From positions 65,744-129,743 of the forward strand of contig CAWFBT010000024.1 of the NCBI GenBank assembly GCA_963814095.1: 64,000 nucleotides of DNA. Reading direction: 5' to 3'. Below are positions 39,273 to 51,525 of this stretch, piece after piece (position 1 is the first letter of the stretch; each line of letters starts with the position of its first letter). Under the pieces are notes generated by a model that did not search any database, was not told the origin of the DNA, and saw only the letters and a program-made list of their open reading frames with translations. Both the position numbers and the translations under genes were made by a program. The stretch is from JACVRW01 sp963814095 (GTDB lineage: Bacteria; Actinomycetota; Thermoleophilia; Solirubrobacterales; Thermoleophilaceae).

Positions 39273-40895
39273 GTGAGCTTCAGGAAGTACGAGCTCGGCG
39301 ACTACGACGAGATGCGCGCGGCGCACAGCTGGGACGTGCCCGAGCGCTACAACATCGCCCAGGACGTCTGCGACAAGCACGAGCGCGACCGGCTCGCGAT
39401 GGTCTGGGAGGACTGGCAGGGCAACGAGCGGCAGGTGAGCTTCGGCGAGCTGCAGGACATGTCCAACCGCTTCGCCAACCTGCTCGAGGCGACCGGCGTC
39501 GAGCGCGGCGACCGCGTGGCCACGTTGCTGCCCTCGCTGCCAGAGACGGCGGCGGTCTTCCTCGGCACCTACAAGCGCGGCGCGATCCTGCTGTCGATGT
39601 CGGTGCTGTACGGCGACGAGGGCATCCAGCACCGGCTGCGCGACTCGGGCGCGCGCGCCGTCGTCACCGACAGCGCGAATCGTCACCGCATCCCCGAGGG
39701 GCTCGTCGAGAAGGTCTTCGTGATGGGTGGCGTGGAAGGGGACGACGACGTCGACTTCGACGCGGCGATGGAGCGCGCCTCGGCGGACTACGAGGTCGCG
39801 GACACTGCGGCGGACGACCCGGCGCAGCTCTACTACTCGTCCGGTACGACCGGGCTCGCCAAGGGCATCCTGCACGCCCACCGCTACCTGCTCGCGCACG
39901 AGGAGTTCGAGTACTGCCACGACGTGCGCGACGGTGAGCTCTTCCACGGCTCGGGCGAGTGGGCCTGGGCGGCCGGCATCTGCCCGCTGCTCGGCCCCTG
40001 GCGCTACGGCGCCGTCGCGCTCGTCCAGGCGCGCAAGGGCGGCTACGACCCCGAGGAGCACCTGCGCTTCCTGTCGAAGCACGGCGTGGAGAACATGTTC
40101 ACGACGCCGACGGCGCTGCGCTCGATGACCGGCGTCGAGGACGCCGGCAAGCGCTACCCGATGGAGCGGCTGCGCGTGACCTGCTCGGCGGGCGAGCCGC
40201 TCAACCCGGAGGTGATCCGCTGGTTCCGCGAGCAGTTCGGGATCACCGTGCTCGACTACTACGGGCTCACCGAGAGCTATCCGCTGTGCGGCAACTTTCC
40301 GAGCGTCGAGGTGCGCGAGGGCTCGATGGGGCGCCCCGTGCCCGGCTGGGACGTCCAGATCCTCGACGAGGACGAGCAGCCGCTGCCGCCGGGCGAGCGC
40401 GGCGAGATCTGCCTGCGTGCGCGATCGAACCCGCATTACCCGATCGGCTACTGGAATCGCCCCGAGGACACCGAGGAGGTGTTCGGCGGCGAGTGGTTCC
40501 ACACGAAGGACGCGGCGACCGCCGACGAGGACGGCTACATCTGGTACGCCGGCCGCGCGGACGACGTGATCATCTCGGCGGGCTATCGGATCGGCCCCTT
40601 CGAGGTCGAGTCGGCATGCGTCGAGCACCCGGCCGTCAAGGAGGCGGCCGCGGTGGCCGCGCCCGACGAGCGCCGCGGCGACATCGTCAAGGCCTTCATC
40701 GTGCTCGCCGGTGGCCACGAGGCCTCGGATGCGCTCGCCGACGAGATCAAGAAGCACGTGCGCGAGCGCCACTCGGCGTACGCGTACCCGCGCGAGATCG
40801 AGTTCGTCGACGACCTGCCGAAGACGCTGACCGGCAAGATCCGGCGCGTCGAGCTGCGAGAGAAGGAGCGTGAGCGCCGCGGCGCCGGGCGCTAG
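39273..40895 (+). CDS. Acyl-CoA synthetase (AMP-binding)
   Basis: A 540-residue ANL enzyme of the medium-chain acyl-CoA synthetase branch. P-loop LYYSSGTTGLAKGILHAHRY, A5 motif DYYGLTESYPLCGNFPS, A8 ADDVIISAGYRIGPFEVESA, and the A10 lysine in LPKTLTGKIRRVELREKE. Activates a carboxylic acid to its CoA ester. GTG at 39273 with GAGAGGAGG leader. Converges on a MarR regulator gene. Confidence 0.92.
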   Translation: MSFRKYELGDYDEMRAAHSWDVPERYNIAQDVCDKHERDRLAMVWEDWQGNERQVSFGELQDMSNRFANLLEATGVERGDRVATLLPSLPETAAVFLGTYKRGAILLSMSVLYGDEGIQHRLRDSGARAVVTDSANRHRIPEGLVEKVFVMGGVEGDDDVDFDAAMERASADYEVADTAADDPAQLYYSSGTTGLAKGILHAHRYLLAHEEFEYCHDVRDGELFHGSGEWAWAAGICPLLGPWRYGAVALVQARKGGYDPEEHLRFLSKHGVENMFTTPTALRSMTGVEDAGKRYPMERLRVTCSAGEPLNPEVIRWFREQFGITVLDYYGLTESYPLCGNFPSVEVREGSMGRPVPGWDVQILDEDEQPLPPGERGEICLRARSNPHYPIGYWNRPEDTEEVFGGEWFHTKDAATADEDGYIWYAGRADDVIISAGYRIGPFEVESACVEHPAVKEAAAVAAPDERRGDIVKAFIVLAGGHEASDALADEIKKHVRERHSAYAYPREIEFVDDLPKTLTGKIRRVELREKERERRGAGR

Positions 40896-40899
40896 GGCT

Positions 40900-41328
40900 T
40901 CAGAGCTCGGCCAGCGCGATCAGGGCGGCGTGCAGCGTCGCTCGTTGGCGAGGGCCGAGCTGGTCCGCGACCTCACGGTCGAGCTCGGCGAGCACGCGCT
41001 CGGCGGCGGACTCGAAACGCCGCGCGTGCGGGGTCAGGCTCACGATCGTCGCGCGCCCGTCCTCCGGGTCCGGCTGCCTTGCCACAAGGCCATCGCGCTC
41101 GCAGAGGCCCACGAGCGTGGTGATCGTCTGCTTCGTGAGCCGCACGCGGCGTGCGATCTCGCCCATGCGAAGGCCGTCCTCCTCGAACAGCGGAATCAGC
41201 ACGGAACCGTAGGACGGGCGCACCTCGGGGAAGCCCTCGGTCGCGAAGCCGTCCGCCAGCAGCTCGTTCCAGCGCTGCGACGCCTTGGCGAGCAGATAGC
41301 CGAGGTTCTCACGGGTCGCGTGCGCCAC
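40900..41328 (-). CDS. MarR-family transcriptional regulator
   Basis: A 142-residue winged-helix protein: VRPSYGSVLIPLFEEDGLRM, GEIARRVRLTKQTITTLVGL, CERDGLVARQPDPEDGRATI (wing). GTG at 41328 directly abuts the stop of the NTF2-like gene at 41329, so the two are one operon. A near-perfect 18-bp palindrome at 41746 lies upstream of this operon and probably is its operator. Confidence 0.9.
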   Translation of the reverse strand: MAHATRENLGYLLAKASQRWNELLADGFATEGFPEVRPSYGSVLIPLFEEDGLRMGEIARRVRLTKQTITTLVGLCERDGLVARQPDPEDGRATIVSLTPHARRFESAAERVLAELDREVADQLGPRQRATLHAALIALAEL

Positions 41329-41715
41329 CTACACGGCCGCTCCGGCGCCCCAGGGGTCGTCGATCAGCACACCCCAGGAGCCATCGGGCCGGCGCCGGAG
41401 AACGTCCGCGCTCGTTCCCGCCAGGTCCACACGCGCGCCGTCAGGGGCGGTTCCCTCGAGTTGCCAGCGGTAGGCGACCAGCGCCGTGTCGCGCGTCTCC
41501 ACCACCTTCTCGACAGAGCCGGTCATTCGGGGTTGCAGCGCCGCGAAGCGCTCGAGCTCGGCTCTGATTGATGCCGTGCCGACGACCGCGCGGTCCGGCT
41601 CGGGCAGGAACGCGGCGTCTTCCTCGTACAGATCGAGCACTGCGTCGATGTCTCCCTCCGAGAGCAGTTCGGAGAAGCGCTGGACGGTCCTGGCGGGTGT
41701 GCTGTGAACGCTCAT
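41329..41715 (-). CDS. SnoaL/DUF4440-type NTF2-like protein
   Basis: A 128-residue protein: TVQRFSELLSEGDIDAVLDL, YEEDAAFLPEPDRAVVGTAS and DLAGTSADVLRRRPDGSWGV, the typical helix-and-beta-cone NTF2 pattern. ATG at 41715 was chosen because GAAGGGAGC precedes it; another ATG lies at 41733. Cotranscribed with MarR. Confidence 0.82.
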   Translation of the reverse strand: MSVHSTPARTVQRFSELLSEGDIDAVLDLYEEDAAFLPEPDRAVVGTASIRAELERFAALQPRMTGSVEKVVETRDTALVAYRWQLEGTAPDGARVDLAGTSADVLRRRPDGSWGVLIDDPWGAGAAV

Positions 41716-41731
41716 GGTGCTCCCTTCAGTC

Positions 41732-43579
41732 ATGGTGTGGCAAGTTAGTCAGATATCAGACTATCATGCGAGAGGTTGCGCGGGGACGCAAGATGCGCCG
41801 ATCACTGGCGACGGGGGGATTTCGCGCCGGCGCTTCATGGGCGGCGGTGCAGCATTGGTGGCCGGGACAGCGCTGGGTGCGCCGCTCACCGCGCGGGCGC
41901 AGCAGGCCGGCCCGGCGGCCTTCGTCTTCCGCGGTGGCAAGGTGCTCACTATGTCGGGCAGCCGGCTCGCCGAGGCTGTTGCCGTTGCGGGCGGGCGCAT
42001 CGTCTACGTCGGCACGGATGCCGGTTCCGCCGCTCACGTAGGCACGGGTACCGAGGTCGTCGAGCTCCGCGGCCGCACGCTCATGCCCGGGATCCACGAC
42101 GGGCACATGCATCCGCTCGCCGGCGGGCTCTCCCTGACGAAGCCGACGCTGAACTATCGCAAGCTCGACATCAAGCCGTTCGTCGAGGCCATCCGCAGGC
42201 TGCTCGCGCGCACGGCCGACCAGGAGCCGAACGGCTGGCTCTCCGTCGACCTGTGGGAGCCCTCGGGGATGGACCGCCAGCCCACCAAGGAGGACCTCGA
42301 TCGGCTGCCCACGAGACGGCCCATCCTCGTGATCGACCTGAGCGGGCACACGGCGGTGGCCAACTCGCGAGCGCTCGAGCGCGCGGGTATCACGGCGTCC
42401 ACGCCGGACCCGCCGGGTGGGAGGATCAAGCGCGGCCGACGGCGCGAGCCGACCGGCATCCTGTTCGACAACGCCATCAGCCTGGTGTCCCGCAAGATCC
42501 CGCCGCTCACGACGGGGCAGAACGCGGATGCGCTCCAGGCCGCCCACGAAGAGATCGCCAGACGCGGGATCACCTCCTATCTGGACGCCTCGGCGGGTGA
42601 TATCGAGCTCAGCGCGCTCGCGGCGCTGACCGATCGCGGCCCGCTGACAGTGCGTCCCTCCTCGGCGATCACCGTCGGCCCCGAGCTCGCCGCCGAGCCG
42701 GATCGGATGCTCGCGCGCATCGAGGGCCTCAGGTCGGCGCACGCCCGCCCCGGTACGACGATCCGGACGGTGAAGATGTTCTTCGACGGGGTGATCGAGC
42801 ACCCCACTCAGACGGCGGCGCTGCTCGAGCCCTACCGCGTGAACAAGGGCACGAAGCGGAACCCGCGCTGGGTGCCGGGCAAGAGCCGCGGGCCGACCTA
42901 CTTCCGGCGACGGGTGGCCGACCGCGCGATCGCGGCCCTCGATGCGGCCGGCTGGCAGGTGCACGTGCACGCGATCGGCGACCGCGCCGTGCGCTCGGCC
43001 CTGGACGCGTTTCAGCACGCGCGTCGCCGCCGCTCCGGTGGCGACAACCGCCACACGATCACCCACCTCGAGCTCATCCACCCGCGCGACTTCCCTCGTT
43101 TCCGCCAGCTCGGCGTGCTGCCGAGCATGCAGCTGCACTGGGCCGGGCGCGACTCGTACACGGTCGACTCGCTCAAGCCCTACATCGGCGCGCGGCGCTG
43201 GCGCTACACCTATCCGGCCGGCAGCCTGAACGACGCCGGGGCGCGGATGTGTGGGGGCAGCGACTGGCCCGTCGATCCGTTGTTGCCCTTCCGCCAGATC
43301 GAGATCGCCGTCAACCGGACGGCCGACGAGGTCTACGAGGGCTACCCGCGGCCGCTCTTCGCCCAGGAGGGCCTCAGCCTGCGGCGCTCGCTCGTCATGC
43401 ACACCCGGAACAGCGCCTTTCAGCTCCACCAGGAGCGGCTCTCGGGTCAGATCAGCGAGGGCTTCGCCGCCGACCTGATCGTGCTCGACCGTGACGTCCT
43501 GGGAGTGCCGCTGCGGCGCGTCTCGAAGAGCGAGGTCGCGTTAACGATGGTCGACGGCCGGGTCGTCCACCGAGCCTGA
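41732..43579 (+). CDS. Exported metal-dependent amidohydrolase (YtcJ-like)
   Basis: A protein of about 615 residues. Twin-arginine signal in SRRRFMGGGAALVAGTALGA; amidohydrolase family 3 domain with metal motif PGIHDGHMHPLAG, HVHAIGDRAVRSALDAF, HLELIHPRDFPRFRQLGVLP and the late GGSDWPVDPLLPF. The substrate is unknown. The in-frame ATG at 41732 puts the operator palindrome inside the coding region. A start at 41765 or 41793 would avoid this but needs one more G in the G6 run near 41815. Confidence 0.82.
   Translation: MVWQVSQISDYHARGCAGTQDAPITGDGGISRRRFMGGGAALVAGTALGAPLTARAQQAGPAAFVFRGGKVLTMSGSRLAEAVAVAGGRIVYVGTDAGSAAHVGTGTEVVELRGRTLMPGIHDGHMHPLAGGLSLTKPTLNYRKLDIKPFVEAIRRLLARTADQEPNGWLSVDLWEPSGMDRQPTKEDLDRLPTRRPILVIDLSGHTAVANSRALERAGITASTPDPPGGRIKRGRRREPTGILFDNAISLVSRKIPPLTTGQNADALQAAHEEIARRGITSYLDASAGDIELSALAALTDRGPLTVRPSSAITVGPELAAEPDRMLARIEGLRSAHARPGTTIRTVKMFFDGVIEHPTQTAALLEPYRVNKGTKRNPRWVPGKSRGPTYFRRRVADRAIAALDAAGWQVHVHAIGDRAVRSALDAFQHARRRRSGGDNRHTITHLELIHPRDFPRFRQLGVLPSMQLHWAGRDSYTVDSLKPYIGARRWRYTYPAGSLNDAGARMCGGSDWPVDPLLPFRQIEIAVNRTADEVYEGYPRPLFAQEGLSLRRSLVMHTRNSAFQLHQERLSGQISEGFAADLIVLDRDVLGVPLRRVSKSEVALTMVDGRVVHRA
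41746..41763. promoter_or_regulatory. Near-perfect palindrome, candidate MarR operator
   Basis: TAGTCAGATATCAGACTA is symmetric at 16 of 18 positions (TAGTC-A-GATATC-A-GACTA). It sits between the divergent NTF2-MarR operon and the amidohydrolase gene, the expected place for a MarR dimer site controlling both. Confidence 0.7.
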
Positions 43580-43756
43580 CCACGCTTCGGTTACGGGGCC
43601 GGGTGAGCCGCGTCTGGCCCCGCATGCCACCGAGCGCTCCGCCGGAGGCCTTCCAGACCAGCTTCGACAGCTCCGGCAACGGCTGCACGGCTTCGCAAGG
43701 CTGGCCCGCTGCCGCACGGCCGGCAGGCGAATTGCGTGCCGCGGCCGCGTCCGCCG
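43580..43756. terminator. Convergent gap with inverted repeat
   Basis: Between the amidohydrolase and the PGPGW gene, GGGGCC at the start and GGCCCC about 20 bases later can pair. No gene is seen. Confidence 0.3.
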
Positions 43757-44167
43757 CTAGAGCACCGGCACCAGCGGGATGTCCCACAGGATCGCGGCGG
43801 CGACGAACGCCGCCACGGCCAGTGCCGCCACGAGCGCGGCGATGATCCGCTGCGTCGTCGAGGTCTCCTCGGCGCGGTCCTTCACCTGATCGCCCCAGAT
43901 GATCACCCGTTCCATCATGCGCTCGGCCCAGTCGAACTCGAGCGCCAGGAAGCCGAGCCCGATCAGGATCGTGGCGATGCCCGGGCCGGGTACACCGGGG
44001 CCGGACATCACGATTCCGGCCAGCACGATCAGCACTCCCAGGACGACGATGCCGGCGCGGTAGAAGATGTTGCGCTGCTTGTGGCGCTCCTTGCGCTCGC
44101 GCAGCTTGATGAGGAGCTCGGGCGGCTCGTCCGGCCCTCCGTGGGCGGCGCTCTCCTCGGTCGCCAT
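43757..44167 (-). CDS. PGPGW-family small membrane protein
   Basis: A 136-residue membrane protein with three hydrophobic segments and the characteristic SGPGVPGPGIATILIGLGFL, EFDWAERMMERVIIWG motif (PGPGW/TIGR02611 type). The N-terminus is charged (KLRERKERHKQRNIFYRAG). Function unknown. Confidence 0.82.
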   Translation of the reverse strand: MATEESAAHGGPDEPPELLIKLRERKERHKQRNIFYRAGIVVLGVLIVLAGIVMSGPGVPGPGIATILIGLGFLALEFDWAERMMERVIIWGDQVKDRAEETSTTQRIIAALVAALAVAAFVAAAILWDIPLVPVL

Positions 44168-44264
44168 CCGGTCGAGCTTAGAAGGTCGCCCGCACGACGA
44201 GCGCGCGCTGGCGCCGCCCGCAGCGGGGGGAGCTGCGAGCGGCGCTCTGCGCCCGGGGGGCCAT

Positions 44265-46829
44265 TTATTCGTACTGCAGGGCCTTGAGCACGTTCAGTCG
44301 TGAGGCTCGTCGCGCGGGGAGGATCGCCGCAAGCATTCCGGCCAGCGTCGCGACGAGCGCGAAAACGAAGACGGCGACGAGCGGTAGCGAGAACGTGACA
44401 TCCATGCTGTCGAGCGCCTTGGTGATGACCGCCGCGAGCAGGATGCCGAGCGGCAACCCGAGCGCCGCTCCGATCAGAGCGATGATCACGCTCTCGTAGC
44501 GGATCATGCGGCGCGTCTGACGCCGCGTCAGCCCGATCGCGCGCAGCATGCCGAGCTCACGCGTGCGCTCGAACACCGACAGGGCGAGTGCGTTCACCAT
44601 CCCGAACAGGCTCACGATGATCGACAGCGCGAGCAAAACGTAGAAGACGTTCAGGATCATGTCGATACTGCCGGACCGCTCGGTGATCCAGGCGCTGTTC
44701 GTGCGGACCACCGCGTCGGGATATGGGGTGAGCGTCTTGTCGAGCGACGCGGTCGCCTGCGACGTGATGCCGTCGTCGGTATCGACGAAGACGAACAGGT
44801 CCTTCGGCCGCGGGAAGTGCGTGTCGAACGCTCGCTGCGCCAGCGTCACCGACCCCAGCAGCGCATCCAGCTGCTCTGCCGGCGGATCGTAGATCCCCCT
44901 CACCACTAGCGGGACCTTCTTGCCCTGTGGCGTCTGCATCGAGAACTTGCTGCCGACCTCGAGGTTGTTGTCGTCCGCGAACTGGTTCCTGACGATCGCC
45001 CCGTCGAAGCCGAGCGACAGCAGCACGTTGTCCGAGCCCCTCGTCCAGCGGAAGTCGTAGACGTTGCCGATCGTGGACGGCTCGACTCCCGTAACGTTCA
45101 CGTCCGCGCCGAAGCTGCTCGCCTTGTCGTCGCGGACCGCCGAGGCGGCGGCGACCCCAGGAGCGTTGGCCAGCGCGTTCCCCGCGCTGGAGGTGAACGT
45201 GTCGTAGCCGTTCTTGGCCGTCACGACGTAGTCCGCGCGCACCTGATCCTTCAGCGCGTCCTTGGTGGTGCCCTTGAGGCTCGCCCCCAACGTCGCGACG
45301 AGCGTGACCAGCGCGAGCCCAATCATCAGCGCGCCGGCCGTGCGTGCGGTTCGAGCGGGATTGCGGGTGGCGTTGTCCTTGGCGAGCGCTCCGGCCACCC
45401 CGCCGAACCGTTGGCCGGGCGCGCCGACGGCGGCCGCGAGTGGCCGCACCAGGCGCGACGCGATCATGCCGACGCCGATGAACAGCAGGAGGCAGCCGAC
45501 TCCGTCCAGCACCACGACGCCGACGGTGGGGAGGTCGGCGAACAGCCCGGCGCCCAGGGCGACAGCCGCAAGGATGAGCACGATCGGCGCAGCGGTCCGG
45601 CTTCTGGCGAGCCGCGACGTCGGCAGCGTCGCGCCCTCGCGCACGGCTGCGATCGGCGGCACGCGAGTGGCCCGCCGTGCCGGCGAGATCGTGGCGAGCA
45701 CCGTGATACCCACGCCGAGCAGCAGCGAGACGATCACCGTCTTCAGGCTGAACACCGTGCTGGTGCTGGGCAGGTCGACCCCGAGCGCCTTGAACATTGC
45801 GTTCAGGCCCTTGGCGATCAGCAAGCCGAACAGCAGGCCGACGATGGCGGCGAACAGCCCGGTGACGAAGCCCTCGAGCAGCACCGAGCGAAAGACCTGT
45901 TTCCGCGAGGCACCGAGCGTGCGCAGCGTTGCCAGCTCACGCACGCGCTGCGCGACCGTCATCGAGAGCGTGTTGAAGATGACGAAGGAGCCAACGATCA
46001 GGGCGATCCCCGCGAAGGCGAGCAGCAAGTACTGGAAGAACTTGAGCCCGTCGTTGACGTCCGTGGCCGCAGCCTTACCGGCGGCGTCGCCGGTCTCGAT
46101 CTGCGCCGATGAGGGCAGCAGTGGCTTGACCTGGTCGGCGATCTGAGTTTGCGTGACACCCGACTCCGGCGTCACGTAGATGACGTCGAACTGGCCTTCC
46201 TTGTTCAGAAGCTTCTGCGCAGTGGGCACGTCGAAGACGGCGAACGTCGCGCCGCCGATGGAGTCAACCGACCCGAACTTGGCGATGCCGGAGACGGTCA
46301 TGCTCCGCTGCGGCCCCTCGCCCGACACGCCGATCTCGTCGCCCAGCTTGTAGTTCTCCTTCTTGGCGGTGCCCGCGTCGATCACGACCTGGTCGGGCCC
46401 GACCGCCCACTTCGCCGGACTTGAGTGTCGTGGGGTTCGCCCTTTGGCCCGGCTCGAAGCCCCAGCCGAAGTTCGGCTGCTGGGTACTCCCGAGCTGCTT
46501 GCCGTCGCGGCCGATCAGCTTCACGAAGTCGCTGGTGCCGCTGATGTCGAAGATCGCCCCCGAGGCGTTCTTGACGTCCGGGAGTGCCGCCACCTTGGTC
46601 TGCAGCGACTCGGGCACCGTGGACTTGGCGGCCCCCTTGACGATCTCCTTGCCGGAGATCACTGCACCTGTGTTCTTGTACGTGCCCGCGAACAGGTCGT
46701 CGAAGGCCTTCTTCATCGTGTCCGTCAGGACGAAGGTCCCGCTCACCATCGCGACGCCGAGGACGATCGACAGCGCGGTCAGCGCCGTGCGCAGCTTGCG
46801 ACCCATCAGTCCCTGGAGCGTCGCGGTGA

Positions 46830-46833
<4 letters not shown>
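44265..46833 (-). pseudogene. FtsX-like ABC transporter permease (MacB type), one frameshift
   Basis: Starts at ATG 46833, overlapping the ATPase stop (ATGA): ITATLQGLMGRKLRTALTAL, SIVLGVAMVSGTFVLTDTMK, and an extracellular MacB-PCD domain. Near 46411 one surplus base switches the frame; removing it gives TLKSGKWAVGPDQVVIDAGT without a break, continuing to 44265. Total about 855 aa with eight helices in two FtsX modules (PARRATRVPPIAAVREGA, PARRASRLNVLKALQYE). If the shift is real the transporter is dead; an assembly error is more likely since both halves are otherwise perfect. Confidence 0.85.
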
Positions 46834-47597
<764 letters not shown>

Positions 47598-47741
47598 CTC
47601 TGCCTCCTTGGTGAGGCCCCGGCCGTGACTCGAGGTGTGAGCGTCCGCCTGGGCCGTTCACGGAAGCCGTCGGTCTCCTACTACGAGCTACGTGCGGGGG
47701 TCAGGCGCGCAGCGCTTGGGACGACGGGTCCGGTCCCGAGC

Positions 47742-48434
47742 CTACGCCTCTGCCCGACCGGTTGCAAACCATTCGTCAAGCGGCAGGCCGTCCCCGGCCA
47801 CGGCCAGCGAGCCCGCCGCGACCGGCCCAAGCCCGCTCACGGGTACCCCGGCCAAGCGTTCGACGGTGGAGCGGTTCGAGAGCTCGATGGGGGCCGGCTT
47901 CGCGGGCCACGGGGTCATGACGATGCCGGCCAGCTCGAGGCCGACCGCCCGCGCCGCCTCGACGGTCAGGAGCGTGTGGTTGATCGTCCCCAGACCGGTG
48001 CGAGCCGCCACCACGAGCGGCAGCCCGAGGTCGCGGGCGAGGTCGCGGACCAGGTAGCCCGTCGTGATCGGCACGAGCAGCCCGCCGACCCCCTCGGCGA
48101 CGAGGGCGTCGGCGCCGGACGCCGCCGTGTGCGCGGCTGCCACGAGCCGGGCGGGCTCGATCGTCTCGCCGGCCAGCTCCGCGGCGTAGTGGGGCGACAG
48201 CGGCGGGCCGTAGCGGTAGGGGGCCACGTCGGCGGGCGACTGGCCGGCGCCGGCAGCGTGGGCCAGCAGCTCGTGATCGGGCGGGAAGTCGCCCTCGGGC
48301 TCGGAGAGCCCGGTCACGACCGGCTTGAACGCGGCTACCCGCTCGCCGCGAGCGGCGAGCGCCGCGCAGACCGCGGCGGCGACGATCGACTTGCCGACTC
48401 CGGTGTCGGTGCCGGTTACGAACAGGCCGCGCAT
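47742..48434 (-). CDS. bioD: Dethiobiotin synthetase
   Basis: Closes the ureido ring of biotin using CO2 and ATP. A 230-residue protein with the P-loop RGLFVTGTDTGVGKSIVAAA, AAFKPVVTGLSEPEGD, and VAEGVGGLLVPITTGYLVRD. Last gene of the bioB-bioF-bioD run, separated from bioF by 137 bases in which no gene is seen. Confidence 0.93.
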   Translation of the reverse strand: MRGLFVTGTDTGVGKSIVAAAVCAALAARGERVAAFKPVVTGLSEPEGDFPPDHELLAHAAGAGQSPADVAPYRYGPPLSPHYAAELAGETIEPARLVAAAHTAASGADALVAEGVGGLLVPITTGYLVRDLARDLGLPLVVAARTGLGTINHTLLTVEAARAVGLELAGIVMTPWPAKPAPIELSNRSTVERLAGVPVSGLGPVAAGSLAVAGDGLPLDEWFATGRAEA

Positions 48435-48571
48435 CGCGGCTCAGGCGCGCAGCATCGCGACGCGCCAGCGGCGCACCGCCCAGCAGTCGCGCCTGCGCGA
48501 GCGCATCCGCGTGCCGGCACAGCGCGAACCCGGCGGTGGGCGGCGGACGACGAAGCGGCCGCTACGCACTA

Positions 48572-49809
<1,238 letters not shown>

Positions 49810-49813
<4 letters not shown>

Positions 49814-50982
49814 GCTGCTCTCCCGTCGACGTGCACGATCTCCGGATAGGTGTTGGCTGCGCCGTCGGGGCGCGTCGGGACGCTCGACTTCTTGCGATGC
49901 CGGAGCTGCGTCGAGGGGTCCCAGAAGTTCGCCTCGGCCTGCGAGTCGACGAGCTCGTCGAGCGGCGTCTGCGGTGACTCGCCCTCGAGCCAGCCCGAGC
50001 GGTTGTCGGGCCGCGGGTTGACGCCGTTGTCCTCCTGGCGGGCGACGTTGAGGCCGAGCTCCTCGAACATCGCGCGATCCCACTCGGGCTCGGAGCCGAG
50101 CGTGGTGAGGAAGTTGCCCATCATCACGCCGTTGAGGCCGGCCTTGACGGCGAGCCGCTGGAACTCGCCGGCGCCGAGGTTCTCGTTGCGTCCGCCGCAC
50201 AGCCGGAAGAGCGCGTTCGGCAGGATCAGCCTGAAGATGGCGACCCACTTGACTGCCTCCCAGGGGTCCATCATGTCGCGGTCGCCGAACTTCGTGCCGG
50301 GGCGCGGGTTGAGCAGGTTGATCGGCACCGAGGTGGGCTCGACCTCCGCCAGCTGGAAGGCCATCTCGACACGCTGCTCGCGCGTCTCGCCGAGGTTGAG
50401 GATGCCGCCGACGCAGGTCTCGAGCCCGGCCTCGCGGACCGCGTCGATCGTGCGCAGGCGGCCCTCGTAGCGGACCGTCGAAGAGACCTCGGGGTAGTAG
50501 CTCTCGGCCGTCTCGACGTTGTGGTGGACGCGCTGGATCCCTGCTTCCTTGAGTGCCTTCGCGCGGGCGGCCGACATGTGGCCGATCGACACGCAGCGCT
50601 TGAGATTCGTGTGCTCGGCCACGAGACGCGCGCCGTCGAGCACGTTCTCGAAGTCGCGCTTCGAGAGTCCCTGGCCCTGCGTGACCATGCAGAAGCGGTG
50701 CGCCCCGGCGGCCTCGGCCGCGCGCGCGTGCTCGAGGATCTGGTCGGCCGTCATCATCGCGTGCATCGGCGTGTCCGCCTCGGCGAAGCGCGACTGGGAG
50801 CAGAAGCCGCAGTCTTCGGCGCAGCCGCCCGACTTGGCGTTGACGAGCGAGCACATGTCGGTCGAGTCGCCGAAGCGCTCGAGCCGCACGCGCCAAGCGC
50901 GTTCGACCAGCGCCTCGATCTCCGCGTGATCCTCGATCTCGCCGAGCCGGAGCGCCTCGTCCTGGGAGATGAGGGACGGCAC
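49810..50982 (-). CDS. bioB: Biotin synthase
   Basis: Radical-SAM enzyme inserting sulfur into dethiobiotin. A 390-residue protein with the cluster motif SLVNAKSGGCAEDCGFCSQS (CxxxCxxC), HRFCMVTQGQGLSKRDFEN, and INLLNPRPGTKFGDRDMMDP. The C-terminal 50 residues extend beyond the usual length (DELVDSQAEANFWDPSTQLR). First gene of the operon; divergent from the VOC gene at 51034. Confidence 0.94.
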
Positions 50983-51033
50983 CTTGGGAAGCCACCGTAT
51001 GGGTCACTTCGGACGGAGTACCGTGCAGCGGCC

Positions 51034-51525
51034 ATGCCGCTGATCGACCATGCGGATCTCGTCGTTTCCTCGATCGAGCGCAGCCTGCCGTTCTACCGCG
51101 GGCTGCTCGGGCCGCTCGGTTGGGTCGGGGTCGCCACCCAGGAGGGGGAGCAAGGGGAACGGATCCACTATCTCGGCGGGGCCGACCTGAACGGCTCACT
51201 GGGGCTGCGCGAGGGGCGCTCGGCGCCCGTCGACCGCTACGAGATCGGCTTGCACCACCTGGCCTTCGAGGCGCCGAACCGGGCGGCCGTCGACCAGGCG
51301 GCCGAGTACGCGCGTGCTCAGGGTTGCGAGCTCGACGGCGAGCCGGGCGAGCGCCACTACACGCCGGCCTACTACGCCGTGTTCTTCTTCGACCCCGACC
51401 ACATCAAGATCGAGGTCGTGCATCGCCCGCGGCCCTTCAGCCTGTCCTTCGCCCGCGGCCTCGTGCGCGGGTCCGGGTCGATCGTGAACCAGATCCGGCG
51501 CCGGCGCGCGCGGCGCGCCGGCTAG
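51034..51525 (+). CDS. VOC-family (glyoxalase/dioxygenase-like) protein
   Basis: A 163-residue protein with paired VOC modules: PLIDHADLVVSSIERSLPFY, RGLLGPLGWVGV, YEIGLHHLAFEAPNRAAVDQ, and YAVFFFDPDHIKIEVVHRPR (metal-binding Asp/Glu region). Could be a lyase or resistance protein. Stop TAG lies in CTAG, which is also the stop of the convergent enoyl-CoA hydratase. Confidence 0.85.
   Translation: MPLIDHADLVVSSIERSLPFYRGLLGPLGWVGVATQEGEQGERIHYLGGADLNGSLGLREGRSAPVDRYEIGLHHLAFEAPNRAAVDQAAEYARAQGCELDGEPGERHYTPAYYAVFFFDPDHIKIEVVHRPRPFSLSFARGLVRGSGSIVNQIRRRRARRAG

Noticed and set aside
38664..40772. A 702-codon minus-strand open frame across the FAD oxidase and acyl-CoA synthetase
   Set aside because: Shadow of two clear genes; no recognisable domain and Val/Ala/Arg-biased composition.
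49814..51199. Upstream extension of the bioF frame
   Set aside because: Runs in another frame through bioB; Arg/Gly-rich with no motif. The ATG at 49813 coupled to the bioB stop is the proper start.
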